Assembly (NCBI RefSeq): GCF_900108085.1
Contig: NZ_FNVR01000007.1
Coordinates: 62,001-126,000 of the forward strand
From: Algoriphagus boritolerans DSM 17298 = JCM 18970
Lineage (GTDB): Bacteria; Bacteroidota; Bacteroidia; Cytophagales; Cyclobacteriaceae
Direction: 5' to 3'
DNA length: 64,000 nucleotides
Shown piece by piece: positions 1 through 8,142 of this stretch (the first letter of the stretch is position 1; every line of letters begins with the position of its first letter). Below the pieces are notes generated by a model. It was not told the origin of the DNA and did no database searches. It saw only the letters and a program-made list of their open reading frames with translations. The translations under genes were made by a program, and so were the position numbers.

Positions 1-396
1 GGTAGTAGAAGTGCCGCCGACTTGATAATAGGGTTTTCCCGCTGCAAGTTTGTTGACGTCAAGAATGATTTCTTCATTGCCGTCTTTGGATTTTTTTTTA
101 CGACAGTAGATGGGATATTCTCCCCCCTTTTCATACCGGACGTACCAGTAGTATCCGGATTTAAAGTAGGGGACAGTTTGATCATCTTCTTTGATTCTAC
201 CTTTCATTTCAGCAAAAAGCGCCTTCTGGAAATCCTCAGTGGGCTTCATTACCGATTTGAGGTAGGTGTTTTCTGAGTTGAGGTAATCCAATACCTCCGG
301 GTTTTCCCGATCATTCATCCAATAATAAGGGTCTACTCGCTGGTGACCATGGATCTCTAAAAGCTGTGGTTTTTTTGAGGCGATAGGAGCTTGCAT
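1..396 (-). CDS. ptrB: Oligopeptidase B-like S9 peptidase, N-terminal fragment (cut by window edge)
   Basis: The reverse strand encodes an open frame from an ATG at 396 to the window edge, 132 codons with no stop. Residues about 15-35 carry the stretch HGHQRVDPYYW, followed by RENPEVLDYL, which is the typical opening of the seven-bladed propeller domain of oligopeptidase B (prolyl oligopeptidase family, S9A). These enzymes cut short peptides after basic residues. The catalytic Ser-Asp-His domain lies outside the window, so activity cannot be judged. It is transcribed away from mscL. Confidence 0.82.
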   Translation of the reverse strand, partial: MQAPIASKKPQLLEIHGHQRVDPYYWMNDRENPEVLDYLNSENTYLKSVMKPTEDFQKALFAEMKGRIKEDDQTVPYFKSGYYWYVRYEKGGEYPIYCRKKKSKDGNEEIILDVNKLAAGKPYYQVGGTSTT

Positions 397-564
397 TCAG
401 TATGATTTTGTCTGTAAGGGTAATGAAAAAATGTGGTGCTTGGTTCAATTAAATTTCAGGTTGTAGGTATTAAACTTTGATACTTAGTTGAATTAAATGT
501 CAACTTTTGCATTTCAGCAATATTTTGAGAATCTTTAATTTTACTTCAACCAACCTTACACAAT

Positions 565-987
565 ATGGGAATGCTAAAAGAGTTCAAAGAGTTTGCCATC
601 AAAGGCAATGTAGTAGATCTGGCAGTTGCCGTGATCATTGGTGGGGCTTTCGGTAAGATCGTCTCTTCATTTGTCAATGACATCGTCATGCCGCCAATCG
701 GAATTTTGATTGGAGGAGTTGATTTCAAAGAATTGAATATTATCCTGAAAGAAGCCACTACAGATGCCGCCGGTGAAGCAGTCGCTGCTGTTACCCTGAA
801 TTATGGGATGTTTATCCAGAATGTGATTGATTTTGCCATCATTGCATTCGTGATCTTTCTTGCGATCAAAGGAATCAATAACCTAAGCAAAAAGAAAGAA
901 GAGGCTCCGGCACCGCCACCACCACCTGCGCCTACAGCTTCGGAGAAGCTTCTTGAAGAAATCAGAGATCTCCTGAAAAAGCAATAA
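565..987 (+). CDS. mscL: Large-conductance mechanosensitive channel MscL
   Basis: A 140-residue inner membrane channel that opens under membrane tension and releases solutes on osmotic downshock. The N-terminus ([21 protein letters not shown]) gives the amphipathic S1 helix and the start of TM1 with the conserved pore-lining small residues; TM2 is near residues 78-97. A charged linker and a run of prolines (PPPPPAP, about 117-123) lead into the C-terminal coiled helix ending [13 protein letters not shown]. Length fits the family. It is monocistronic, closed by a strong bidirectional hairpin immediately after the stop. Confidence 0.97.
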   Translation: MGMLKEFKEFAIKGNVVDLAVAVIIGGAFGKIVSSFVNDIVMPPIGILIGGVDFKELNIILKEATTDAAGEAVAAVTLNYGMFIQNVIDFAIIAFVIFLAIKGINNLSKKKEEAPAPPPPPAPTASEKLLEEIRDLLKKQ

Positions 988-1022
988 AAAATGGCCCTGA
1001 ATAAAATTCAGGGCCATTTTTT
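986..1022. terminator. Bidirectional terminator between mscL and the Spy-like gene
   Basis: Near-perfect inverted repeat: AAAAATGGCCCTGAA and its complement around a 4-5 nt loop, with A and T runs on both sides, between two convergent genes. Confidence 0.9.
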
Positions 1023-1451
1023 CTAGTTTCCCCCTCTTCCTCGCTGATAAAGTTGCCTGTTGAAATCCCGGGCGATATTGTTGAGCATCAGGATTTGTTT
1101 GGAGGACAGTACCTTGGATATGTCGCTTACAAACGCTTTTTCATTTTCCAGTAATTGTGCCTGATATTGAAATCGTTTCTGGATTCTTGATTTTGCCTCT
1201 TCTTCGCTGACTGATTCCATGTCCTTTCCAAGATCTGAGAGCTGCCGCATGGTTTTTTCCCGATTTTCATGGTATTGGTTGAAGATTGGCCAAAACTTCT
1301 CAGCCTGCTCAGGTTTGAGATCAATGCGTGTGGTGATGAAAGCGATTCGCGCAGCTTGCAGTTTCTCGGGATCCAAAGGGGGGCGTTGCCCAAAAGCATT
1401 GCTTCCAATTCCCAGAAACAGGAGAATCGCAACTAAATATGCCTTGTTCAT
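1023..1451 (-). CDS. Spy/CpxP-like periplasmic stress protein
   Basis: A 142-residue protein with a signal peptide (residues 1-21, ending SNAFGQ) and a mature all-helical part rich in Q, E and R. The segment TRIDLKPEQAEKFWPIFNQY is typical of the Bacteroidota Spy/CpxP or periplasmic heavy-metal-sensor-like family, small dimeric proteins that buffer unfolded envelope proteins. It lies last in an apparent operon after an ECF sigma factor and a small membrane protein, which fits an envelope-stress role (inference). The gap before it is almost entirely two copies of a repeated 93-nt element; its ATG is 17 nt past the second copy. Confidence 0.72.
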   Translation of the reverse strand: MNKAYLVAILLFLGIGSNAFGQRPPLDPEKLQAARIAFITTRIDLKPEQAEKFWPIFNQYHENREKTMRQLSDLGKDMESVSEEEAKSRIQKRFQYQAQLLENEKAFVSDISKVLSSKQILMLNNIARDFNRQLYQRGRGGN

Positions 1452-1467
1452 ATGATTATAAGTTTCT

Positions 1468-1560
1468 TTTCATCTGTTTATAATTTGATATTTATTGGTC
1501 AGATGGAATCTCGCATGCATTATAATCATCCCAGTATGTGACGATCTTCGTCATGCTCGA
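1468..1560 (-). repeat. 5'-UTR repeat element, copy A
   Basis: A 93-nt unit that is the downstream member of a head-to-tail pair in front of the Spy-like gene (sense is the minus strand). It contains a hairpin TGACGA-AGA-TCGTCA (1539-1553) and a CATCTG/CAGATG helix (arms 1500-1505 and 1471-1476). It is one of four related copies in the window, all sense and all just upstream of start codons. Confidence 0.85.
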
Positions 1561-1653
1561 TTTCATCTGTTTATAATTTGTTTTTCAAAGGTCAGATGGA
1601 ATCTCGCATGGTTTATAATCATCCCAGTGTGTGACGATCTTCGTCATGCTCGA
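1561..1653 (-). repeat. 5'-UTR repeat element, copy B
   Basis: Exactly 93 nt, abutting copy A without spacer. It differs from A mainly in the AT-rich loop and in a few single bases, while both hairpins (CATCTG/CAGATG arms at 1593-1598 and 1564-1569) are kept. The junction reads ATGAAATCGAGC, the same motif that borders the other copies. Confidence 0.85.
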
Positions 1654-1732
1654 TTTCTTTTGTGAATTAAAGTCTCAATCGGGGGAAGGTCATTCCCTGT
1701 TTTACGATTTTTTACTTATACATTTAATTTTT

Positions 1733-2092
1733 TTAAAACCAGTTGGGCTCCTCTTCTGCCCAAAGTTCTTCTGCCAATGGCAATTCCTCTTCGATAATTT
1801 GATCGAGAATAGCATTAGGATCTTCTGCCATACTTAGAATATCTTCAGCGGTCCAAACCTGGCTTTCGATATAGAGCAGAGCCAATTCTTCAGAAGAAAG
1901 ATTCTGAGTTTTAGGAGTGAGAATTCCGCTTTGCCAGGCAATAGCCATTCCCAGGACAAGTACAGCGGCAGCAGCATACCCTATCCAATTTTGGGTTTTC
2001 TTGGTTTTTGTTTTGGCCAGTATTTGATCAGGTAACTTATCAAAGTAACCTTGGGGAGCTTCAAAATTTTTAAGTTTTGGTAATTGATTCAT
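1733..2092 (-). CDS. Small single-span membrane protein, probable anti-sigma partner
   Basis: A 119-residue protein of unknown family. The N-terminus is cytoplasmic-like with PQGYFDKLPDQILAK, seen in short Bacteroidota proteins encoded beside ECF sigma factors. One membrane segment (about residues 37-56, GYAAAAVLVLGMAIAW) is followed by an acidic tail rich in E, L and D. It starts 31 nt after the sigma factor's stop in the same direction. Position and topology suggest an anti-sigma factor or sensor for that sigma factor; no catalytic or zinc motif is visible, so this role is inferred from context. Confidence 0.6.
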   Translation of the reverse strand: MNQLPKLKNFEAPQGYFDKLPDQILAKTKTKKTQNWIGYAAAAVLVLGMAIAWQSGILTPKTQNLSSEELALLYIESQVWTAEDILSMAEDPNAILDQIIEEELPLAEELWAEEEPNWF

Positions 2093-2123
2093 GGTAGGTT
2101 AGACAAGGATGGAGGGCAATAGT

Positions 2124-2669
2124 TTATTCCGATAGTACATATTGTTCGATTTTTTTGATTGCATGGTGATAGCTGGCTTTCAAAGCGCCGATGCTGGTGC
2201 CGGTGATTTCAGCCATTTGTTCATAGGTGAGTTCTTCCTGATATTTTAGGTGAAAGACAAGCCGTTGTTTTTCGGGGAGTTTGAGGAGGGCTTTTTGAAG
2301 GCGGATTTGGATTTGATCACCGTCAAGTGATCCGGGTTGATCCAGATAGGATTCCAGTTTTTCCTGATGGTCGTCCAGGGAAAATGAAAATCTTTTTTTC
2401 TTTTTCTCAAGAAAAGTCAAGGCTTCATTCGTGGCGATGCGATATAACCAAGTGAAAATGGAAGAATTCCCCTTGAATTTGTCAAGATATCTATAGGCCT
2501 TGATGAAGGTGTTTTGGGTGAGATCATCAGCGTCCTCATGGATGAGCACCAATCTTCTGATGACCTGATACACTCGCTTTTGGTATGTTTCGATCAATTG
2601 CCTGAATCCAAGCTCCCGGGTGATGGGTGAGCGGATCTGCTCCAGTAATTGTTGATCGGTTGGTGACAT
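2124..2669 (-). CDS. ECF-type RNA polymerase sigma factor
   Basis: A 181-residue sigma-70 family protein of the extracytoplasmic-function group. Region 2 (about residues 25-95) includes DADDLTQNTFIKAYRYLDKF and a core-binding/-10 recognition segment; region 4 (about 125-175) ends in the helix-turn-helix LTYEQMAEITGTSIGALKASY. Regions 1 and 3 are lacking, as usual for ECF factors. It heads a likely operon with the anti-sigma candidate and the Spy-like protein, suggesting envelope-stress control (inference). Confidence 0.93.
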   Translation of the reverse strand: MSPTDQQLLEQIRSPITRELGFRQLIETYQKRVYQVIRRLVLIHEDADDLTQNTFIKAYRYLDKFKGNSSIFTWLYRIATNEALTFLEKKKKRFSFSLDDHQEKLESYLDQPGSLDGDQIQIRLQKALLKLPEKQRLVFHLKYQEELTYEQMAEITGTSIGALKASYHHAIKKIEQYVLSE

Positions 2670-2716
2670 ACTTGAGTCATTAGACTTAAGGAAGAATCCA
2701 GCGTTTAACGGAAATG

Positions 2717-2745
2717 AAAAAGAGTCAGAAATTCCGACTCTTTTA
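2717..2745 (-). terminator. Terminator of the universal stress protein gene
   Basis: Inverted repeat AAAAGAGTC ... GACTCTTTT with a 9-nt loop just downstream of the minus-strand stop at 2761, before the sigma factor gene. Confidence 0.75.
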
Positions 2746-2760
2746 AAGAATTAAGTGAGA

Positions 2761-3684
2761 CTAGATCTCAAGTATATAGTCCAATATTCCGGCGTTTTTC
2801 CCTTTTGGCCTGGTGACCAACAGGGGCAAGCTGTCATTGAATTGGATCAGTCGCTCTGCCATACTTCCAATGAAGAGTGCGGTGGCCGCAGTTCTTCCTT
2901 TTGCCCCGATGATGATACCATCTGCTTTGATTTCCAAAGCCTTGGAGACGATTTCTTTCACAGGGTCATCATCGTCGTCTTTGGTATAAATCGGAGTGAT
3001 TTTGATGCCCTTGGTGTCTATTTTGCGAATGAATTTTTTATAATTGATTTCGGCATGCATTTTCATGATTTCGGTAAATTCCTCATAGCTTTTACCCGTG
3101 AAATGATATCCTGAGGGTACTGAAAATACATTTTGACAGACAATTTCGGTCTTACCGCCATACTTGGAAGCGATCATAATCGCTTCTTCGAGTGCATCTT
3201 TGGAATAGTCGGAGAAGTCACTTGGCACCAAAAGTTTGGAGACTCCTGGCTTGGATCCTTCCGGTACGATGAGCAGGGAACAGCTTGCCCTTCTTGCCAG
3301 TCTTTGAGCGGCAACGCCCGTTCCTGGAAGTTCTACTTTTCGTCCGATGATGATCATATCAGCAGATTTCTCCTCGGCCAGTTTCAAAATCTTTTTGGAG
3401 AGATTACCTTCTTTGACCACATAGCTTATGGTGGCCCCTTTTAATTCTCTGAAATGCTCATTCACCAATTTCTCCATGGCTTCTTTTCGCTCATTGATCA
3501 TGTTTTCGATCAGATTCGGGAATTCTTCCAGTACTTCTTTTGGAATAGAAAGGTTTTTTATAATGTTCGAAAAGTAAATTTTTTTAGTCTGATTGACTTT
3601 GGCTATAAAAGAAGCATACTCAATCAGTGTCTGATCCAGAGGAGTCTGATCGAGACAAACAATTAATTTCTTAATCAAGTACAT
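2761..3684 (-). CDS. Tandem universal stress protein (UspA family)
   Basis: A 307-residue cytoplasmic protein with two Usp folds (about residues 1-145 and 150-300). The second half has the nucleotide-loop pattern GAKGRTAATALFIGS; the first has IIIGRKVELPGTG. Such proteins bind ATP or act as stress chaperones or signal proteins. The start is placed at 3684 (MYLIKKLIVCLDQT) although the frame is open further upstream to 3768, because Usp domains begin at this point and a good TAnnTTTG element lies at 3706-3713, downstream of the longer start. Confidence 0.88.
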   Translation of the reverse strand: MYLIKKLIVCLDQTPLDQTLIEYASFIAKVNQTKKIYFSNIIKNLSIPKEVLEEFPNLIENMINERKEAMEKLVNEHFRELKGATISYVVKEGNLSKKILKLAEEKSADMIIIGRKVELPGTGVAAQRLARRASCSLLIVPEGSKPGVSKLLVPSDFSDYSKDALEEAIMIASKYGGKTEIVCQNVFSVPSGYHFTGKSYEEFTEIMKMHAEINYKKFIRKIDTKGIKITPIYTKDDDDDPVKEIVSKALEIKADGIIIGAKGRTAATALFIGSMAERLIQFNDSLPLLVTRPKGKNAGILDYILEI

Positions 3685-3705
3685 AGTAGCCGAGGGTTTG
3701 CGGTA

Positions 3706-3713
3706 CAAAGTTA
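3706..3713 (-). promoter_or_regulatory. -7 element of the usp promoter
   Basis: The minus strand reads TAACTTTG, a perfect match to the Bacteroidota TAnnTTTG element, 22 nt before the chosen ATG. No good -33 TTTG is visible. Confidence 0.5.
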
Positions 3714-3925
3714 AGTTTAAGCCAATGAATCTTTCCAGTATTTCGCAAAATAAAATTTCGATTTTCAAGTACGAAATGGAGAGACCTTGTTTTTGACTCG
3801 ATTTGAAAGATTTCTGGGAAAATTATATTTGGGGAAATTGAGGCATTATCAAAAACGCCATCAATTTATTTTTGCTGTATTTGCACCTATTGATGATTTT
3901 TTCAAACTGTCCCGCTTCGATCCCG

Positions 3926-3933
3926 TATATTTG
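3926..3933 (+). promoter_or_regulatory. -7 element in front of the structured RNA
   Basis: TATATTTG fits TAnnTTTG and ends 4 nt before the first base of a 10-bp closing stem, the place where a transcript would begin. No good -33 element is seen. Confidence 0.55.
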
Positions 3934-3936
3934 CAG

Positions 3937-4138
3937 AGTCCGGGCCGCCGACTTGTTCAAACTTCACAATTTAATTACATATACGAGTGAAGCCCTTTCC
4001 AAAAACAGGCCTCAGCCTTTTCTTTACCGAAAAGGCCCTCGCCCAAAACGCAGGATAACAGTGGAAGTTTGCGGATTTAAGGCAGCTCAAATCTTGTCAG
4101 TACGGAGGTTTGTAACACTCTAAGGCCCGGACTTTTTT
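3937..4138 (+). ncRNA. Structured non-coding RNA, 6S-like candidate
   Basis: About 200 nt. The first 10 bases, AGTCCGGGCC (3937-3946), are perfectly complementary to GGCCCGGACT at 4124-4133, which is followed by a T run (4133-4138), so the RNA can close end to end and terminate. Inside, 3958-3965 can pair with 4105-4112 (one G-U), and an apical hairpin GCCTTTTC/GAAAAGGC (4015-4022 with 4029-4036) is extended by GGC/GCC across a 4x4 internal loop. A long irregular stem with a large central bubble and this length recall 6S RNA (ssrS). No plausible protein frame covers it. Its 3' end overlaps the stop of the convergent flippase gene. RNA existence is well supported; the 6S name is a guess. Confidence 0.62.
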
Positions 4139-5595
4139 AATTTACTTTTTATCCAGTTCCATTCTTCCTGCCCCACATTGGCTATCCTAGACCAAAAGAA
4201 AAACATCCCTACGATGAGGATGGACTTGATTACCATCATTACCAAAGGATTGACGTTCTCCAAGTAAAAGTCCTTCAAAGCAAAGATTGTAACCCCTACA
4301 AAAAGAATTTTCAACGTTTCGTAGCTAAAAGGTTCCAGGTTTAGTTTGATTTTCAAATACCCGTATTTGACCAGGTTAAATGCCAGCATGACAGAAGCCG
4401 AGCCAATTGCGGCACCCTCGATTCCATAGATTGGAATCAGCCAATAGTTCACCGCAATGATCAAAATACTCATCGCAATGGTCAATACTAAATTGAACCT
4501 GTAGTACTGCGAAAAGACCAGAATTTCGCTATTGACCGAAAAAGCCACATCAAATATTTTTCCTAAGGCGATATAAAAAACCACCATTTTGCCGGATTGA
4601 TACAGTTCGCTGTTTGGCACAAAGTGATAGATGCTGTCAATATTTGACCAAATCATCGCGAAAAGAAAAAGACAGATGTAAAGTTGTCGGTTCGATAGTT
4701 GCCGATAAAGCAGGTTGATTTCCTTGAGGTTATTTTTTGAAAAATGATCCGCAATCACGGGCATGGCTACCTGAGAAATCGCCCTTCGGGGCAGCTCCAC
4801 GACTAAGGCCATGTAGAAGGCAATGGAATAAATTGCATTTGCTTCCAGACTCACCATCGAACTGACCATGATACTGTCGATTTTCATGATCAGCGTAGAG
4901 GCAGCAGTGGCCAAAAAGGTGATCAGACTAAATCGGATAAATGAACTTCTGAACCCCGGGGGGAAGTGTTTCCAGTTGAAGTCAAGTTGGACTTTGCCCA
5001 GCCAAATGAGATAAACCAAAACTCCCAGAAGGCTCAACCCATAGACTATCACCAATCCTACCATCACCTGATCAAAGTTGATCCAGTCCAAAAGGTAGAT
5101 TCCAACTAAAACCGAGGTGAGAAACCGAAGAAAGACTTCTCTGAAAAAGGTAGGAATCGCTACTTTGAGATAGGACCGACTGTAAGCATCCATCACACTG
5201 CTGAGTAAAGCAAAAAGTGTAATCAGCAGCACCACTCCCAGAAAATTTATTATTTCAGGGGAGTTGGTAGCGAATAAGCCCATGATTTGAGCCTTAAAAC
5301 CAAAGAAAATCAGACTGACCACAGCAAAGCCGACTAAGGAAAGTGCCAGGCTGTAGGTGAGAAAGGCCGATTGTTTTTGTTCAAGTTTTGGAAAATACCG
5401 CGTGATTCCATGTCCGACACCCAGCTGTGCAAATGGAACGAAAAGTAGTCCAAGATCCTGAATCGTCCGGAAGGTTCCCAATTCTGTGGCATCAAGGGCA
5501 TAGGGATAGAGCCATAGTACATTGATATAGCCCAATATTACACCGATATAGGAAAAAGCGGTGGTTTGGATACTTTGCTGGGCGATTTTACTCAT
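4120..5595 (-). CDS. Polysaccharide/oligosaccharide flippase (Wzx-like, MOP superfamily)
   Basis: A 491-residue integral membrane protein with about 12-14 hydrophobic segments. The N-terminus (QTTAFSYIGVILGYINVLWLYPYAL) is typical of O-antigen or lipid-linked oligosaccharide translocases of the MATE/MVF superfamily, which flip undecaprenyl-linked sugars across the inner membrane. No glycosyltransferase genes lie nearby, so the substrate is unknown. Its stop lies inside the 3' closing stem of a convergent non-coding RNA. Confidence 0.87.
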   Translation of the reverse strand: MSKIAQQSIQTTAFSYIGVILGYINVLWLYPYALDATELGTFRTIQDLGLLFVPFAQLGVGHGITRYFPKLEQKQSAFLTYSLALSLVGFAVVSLIFFGFKAQIMGLFATNSPEIINFLGVVLLITLFALLSSVMDAYSRSYLKVAIPTFFREVFLRFLTSVLVGIYLLDWINFDQVMVGLVIVYGLSLLGVLVYLIWLGKVQLDFNWKHFPPGFRSSFIRFSLITFLATAASTLIMKIDSIMVSSMVSLEANAIYSIAFYMALVVELPRRAISQVAMPVIADHFSKNNLKEINLLYRQLSNRQLYICLFLFAMIWSNIDSIYHFVPNSELYQSGKMVVFYIALGKIFDVAFSVNSEILVFSQYYRFNLVLTIAMSILIIAVNYWLIPIYGIEGAAIGSASVMLAFNLVKYGYLKIKLNLEPFSYETLKILFVGVTIFALKDFYLENVNPLVMMVIKSILIVGMFFFWSRIANVGQEEWNWIKSKLKKSGP

Positions 5596-5608
5596 TGGTG
5601 AAAAGTAT

Positions 5609-5637
5609 AAAAAAAAGGGGAATTCTTAAGAATCCCC
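5609..5637 (-). terminator. Terminator of the feo operon
   Basis: On the minus strand GGGGATTC pairs with GAATTCCCC (one bulge) and is followed by eight T residues, just after the 38-residue Feo-associated gene. Confidence 0.8.
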
Positions 5638-5644
5638 GAGGTTT

Positions 5645-5761
5645 TTAGGGTTTAGCGCATTTGTCACAGCCAGCTTGCGTTTTGGGTTTTAGAAAATATT
5701 TTCTCACCAAATAAGCTAAAGCTGCCAAAACCAAAATACCGACTCCGATTTCTTGCCACAT
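5645..5761 (-). CDS. FeoB-associated Cys-rich membrane peptide
   Basis: A 38-residue protein, shorter than most gene callers accept. It has one membrane helix (about residues 4-19, QEIGVGILVLAALAYLV), a basic segment and a C-terminal GCDKCAKP with a CxxC pair. This matches the small FeoB-associated Cys-rich membrane protein family (PF12669), thought to assist ferrous iron transport. Its ATG follows the feoB TGA after a single base, so the two are translationally linked, and a terminator follows. The function is inferred from family and position. Confidence 0.85.
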   Translation of the reverse strand: MWQEIGVGILVLAALAYLVRKYFLKPKTQAGCDKCAKP

Positions 5762-5762
5762 A

Positions 5763-7895
5763 TCAGGAGAAAATTTGATAAGTTATGAATGCCATTACAT
5801 AGGCCAATACGGTCATGTAAGCCGTCTGAATTAACGGCCATTTCCAGCTTTTCGTTTCTCTTTTTACAACAGCTACTGTACTCATGCACTGCATGGCAAA
5901 CACATAGAAGACCATCAAAGAGAACGAGGAAGCAACATTAAAGGTCTTTTCTCCGGTGTTTGCATTGATTTGCTGATCCAGCTTTTCCCGGATTGTGAGG
6001 TCATCTTCGATATCTCCACCGATGCTATAGATAGTCGCCATAGTGGAGACAAAAACTTCTCTTGCGGCAAATGAAGTAATCAACGCTATCCCGATTTTCC
6101 AATCATAACCCAGGGGCTTGATCACCGGCTCAATAGCCCGTCCCATTATTCCTATAAAGGAATTTTCCAAAAGATATGAACTGGTCTCTGCTTCAATTTC
6201 GGCGATTTGAGCTTCATCACTGACGTTTTCCAACCTGGCTTCACCTTCCATCCGGATTTGATCCATTCGGCTTGGTGGACCGTAAGAGGCCAAAACCCAA
6301 AGGACAATGGAAATGGCTAAAATGACTTTTCCCGCTTCTACGACGAAGGTTTTGGACTTTTCGATCATGGTCAATCCAACATCACTCCATCGTGGAATTC
6401 GGTAGGGAGGGAGTTCGGAGAGAAGAAAACTTTTCTCAGTAGTCTTTAAGATGAATTTCAAAAGCAGTGATGTACCCAACACACCGAAAATCCCAAGTAG
6501 GTATAAGCTGAGCAAGGCCAAAGCTTGCAAATTGATAAAACCTAACACCACCTCATCCGGCACAGTCAATCCGATCAGAATGATGTAAACAGGAAGTCTT
6601 GCCGAACAGCTCATCAAAGGCGTGACAAGGATGGTAATCATTTTCTCTTTCCAGTTGGATATGTTCCTTGCAGCCATTACACCTGGAATAGCACAAGCTA
6701 CACCTGAGACTAAAGGAACAATACTTTTGCCATGAAGTCCAAAAGGTCGCATCCATCGATCCATTAGAAAAACTACTCGGGACATGTATCCCGTATCCTC
6801 GAGAATTGCCAGAAAGCCAAAAAGCATAGCAATCTGAGGAATAAAAATCACCACACCCCCTATTCCGGGTATCACTCCTTCGGCCAGTAGTCTTGTAAGT
6901 GGTCCATCTGGTAGAAGTCCTGCAATACTTGAACTTATATCTGCAAAAAGTCCATCAATCAAGTCCATTGGATAGGAAGCCCAGGTAAAGATGCTCTGAA
7001 AAATCAGAAGCAAAATCCCAATGAATATAACATAACCAAATACTGGATGGAGAAATACTTGGTCTAGATTTGAGGTCGGCTTGGATTCAGATTGTTTGAA
7101 AAGTGCTCTGGTGACAAGGTCCGTGATCTTTTGATAGCGGATTTTGGTTTCTTCCAGTTGCGCCTCTTCCAGATCAAAATTTGACGAATGAATCAGATCC
7201 TCCAAATAAGTCCGGTCGGAGGCTGGAATCGCCTTGTCTTTGGTGCCAAAACGAATCATTTGGTAGGCCTGATATAAATTATCCAGGTCAAATTTTTCCT
7301 TGACACGGAGCAGCATTTCAGCGGGGACAACTTGCTGAATATCAATAAAAGGTTGGGCTTTGTTGAAATTCCGCTGACTGATCAGGTTTTTGACATCCTC
7401 CAGCCCTTTTTGATTCCGCGCATCGGTAGAGAGAATAGGTACTCCCAGCGACTTAAACAGCTCGAAAGTCTTGATTTCAAGGTTTCTTTTTTCTGCCAAA
7501 TCTGCCATGTTAAGGATCAGGGCGAGATTTATACCTAAATCAATTAATTGAGTGGCAAGAAAGAGCCCTCTTGAAAGCTGCGATGAGTCGATGATCATCA
7601 ACACATAGTCAGGCTTGGCTTCGAGTCTGGTTTGATTCAGGACCCGGTGCGCGATGATCTCATCTTCTGAATTAGGGAAAAGGCTGTAGGTTCCGGGAAG
7701 ATCAAGGATTTCAAAAGATTCCCCGTTGATCTGTACCGAGCCACTTTTTTTGTCAACCGTTACCCCTGGATAATTACCGATTTTCTGGTTTAGTCCCGTC
7801 AGGTAGTTAAAAAGCGTTGATTTGCCCACGTTGGGATTTCCCACGAGGGCAATCCGTGTGGTTTTTGTTTTAGTTGAAAGGGTGGCTTCAGACAT
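5763..7895 (-). CDS. feoB: Ferrous iron transporter FeoB
   Basis: A 710-residue inner membrane Fe(II) permease. The N-terminal G domain has G1 GNPNVGKST (about residues 19-27), DLPGTYS and NMAD motifs. After the helical GDI-like spacer come two Gate domains; CAIPGVMAAR and CSARLPVYIILIG contain the conserved cysteines of the iron path. The length is normal for a FeoB without a fused FeoA or FeoC. It is encoded 4 nt after feoA and directly before the Cys-rich peptide, forming a compact feoA-feoB-peptide operon. Confidence 0.97.
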   Translation of the reverse strand: MSEATLSTKTKTTRIALVGNPNVGKSTLFNYLTGLNQKIGNYPGVTVDKKSGSVQINGESFEILDLPGTYSLFPNSEDEIIAHRVLNQTRLEAKPDYVLMIIDSSQLSRGLFLATQLIDLGINLALILNMADLAEKRNLEIKTFELFKSLGVPILSTDARNQKGLEDVKNLISQRNFNKAQPFIDIQQVVPAEMLLRVKEKFDLDNLYQAYQMIRFGTKDKAIPASDRTYLEDLIHSSNFDLEEAQLEETKIRYQKITDLVTRALFKQSESKPTSNLDQVFLHPVFGYVIFIGILLLIFQSIFTWASYPMDLIDGLFADISSSIAGLLPDGPLTRLLAEGVIPGIGGVVIFIPQIAMLFGFLAILEDTGYMSRVVFLMDRWMRPFGLHGKSIVPLVSGVACAIPGVMAARNISNWKEKMITILVTPLMSCSARLPVYIILIGLTVPDEVVLGFINLQALALLSLYLLGIFGVLGTSLLLKFILKTTEKSFLLSELPPYRIPRWSDVGLTMIEKSKTFVVEAGKVILAISIVLWVLASYGPPSRMDQIRMEGEARLENVSDEAQIAEIEAETSSYLLENSFIGIMGRAIEPVIKPLGYDWKIGIALITSFAAREVFVSTMATIYSIGGDIEDDLTIREKLDQQINANTGEKTFNVASSFSLMVFYVFAMQCMSTVAVVKRETKSWKWPLIQTAYMTVLAYVMAFITYQIFS

Positions 7896-7899
7896 CTAT

Positions 7900-8121
7900 T
7901 TATATCAATTCTACACGGATCAGGGCTGCCTCAGACTTTCGGAGTGCCAATAGGGTTTCGTCCATTAAAAATGCCATCGGACCACCGGCGGGTGCCTGAT
8001 GCTGAAGCATGATTTGTCTACCCGGTAAGAATCCCAACTCCATAAGATTGATTTTCAGCGGAGAAGATAATATTTCAACTATTTTTCCAGATCTATTCAG
8101 CGGAAGTGTGTCAGCAGTCAT
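7900..8121 (-). CDS. feoA: FeoA, SH3-like ferrous iron transport accessory protein
   Basis: A 73-residue small cytosolic protein with the FeoA SH3-like pattern: LNRSGKIVEI, LMELGFLPGRQIMLQ and a C-terminal LALRKSEAALIRVE. FeoA is required for FeoB-mediated Fe(II) uptake. It heads the feo operon; two TAnnTTTG elements and a 7-7-7 inverted repeat lie in the 86-nt leader, so it probably has its own promoter rather than relying on the TonB receptor transcript. Confidence 0.95.
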   Translation of the reverse strand: MTADTLPLNRSGKIVEILSSPLKINLMELGFLPGRQIMLQHQAPAGGPMAFLMDETLLALRKSEAALIRVELI

Positions 8122-8142
8122 GGGCTTAGGTTATCCTGACGA

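Noticed and set aside
1561-1653. Short peptide beginning MKSS or MTK encoded by each copy of the 5'-UTR repeat
   Set aside because: The first codons are alike in several copies, but copies C and D shift frame after the first hairpin while the hairpins stay paired. Conservation follows structure, not the peptide.
2761-3768. Longer N-terminus for the first universal stress protein
   Set aside because: The extra 28 residues have no Usp homology and lie upstream of the best promoter element.
3872-4123. Open reading frames across the 3.8-4.1 kb gap
   Set aside because: They overlap the structured RNA, have no family likeness and unusual composition.
3937-4138. RNase P RNA, tmRNA or SRP RNA as identity of the structured RNA
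   Set aside because: AGTCCGGGC resembles part of the RNase P core, but the length is too short and other conserved blocks are missing. No tmRNA tRNA-like ends and no SRP GGAA-loop domain are seen.
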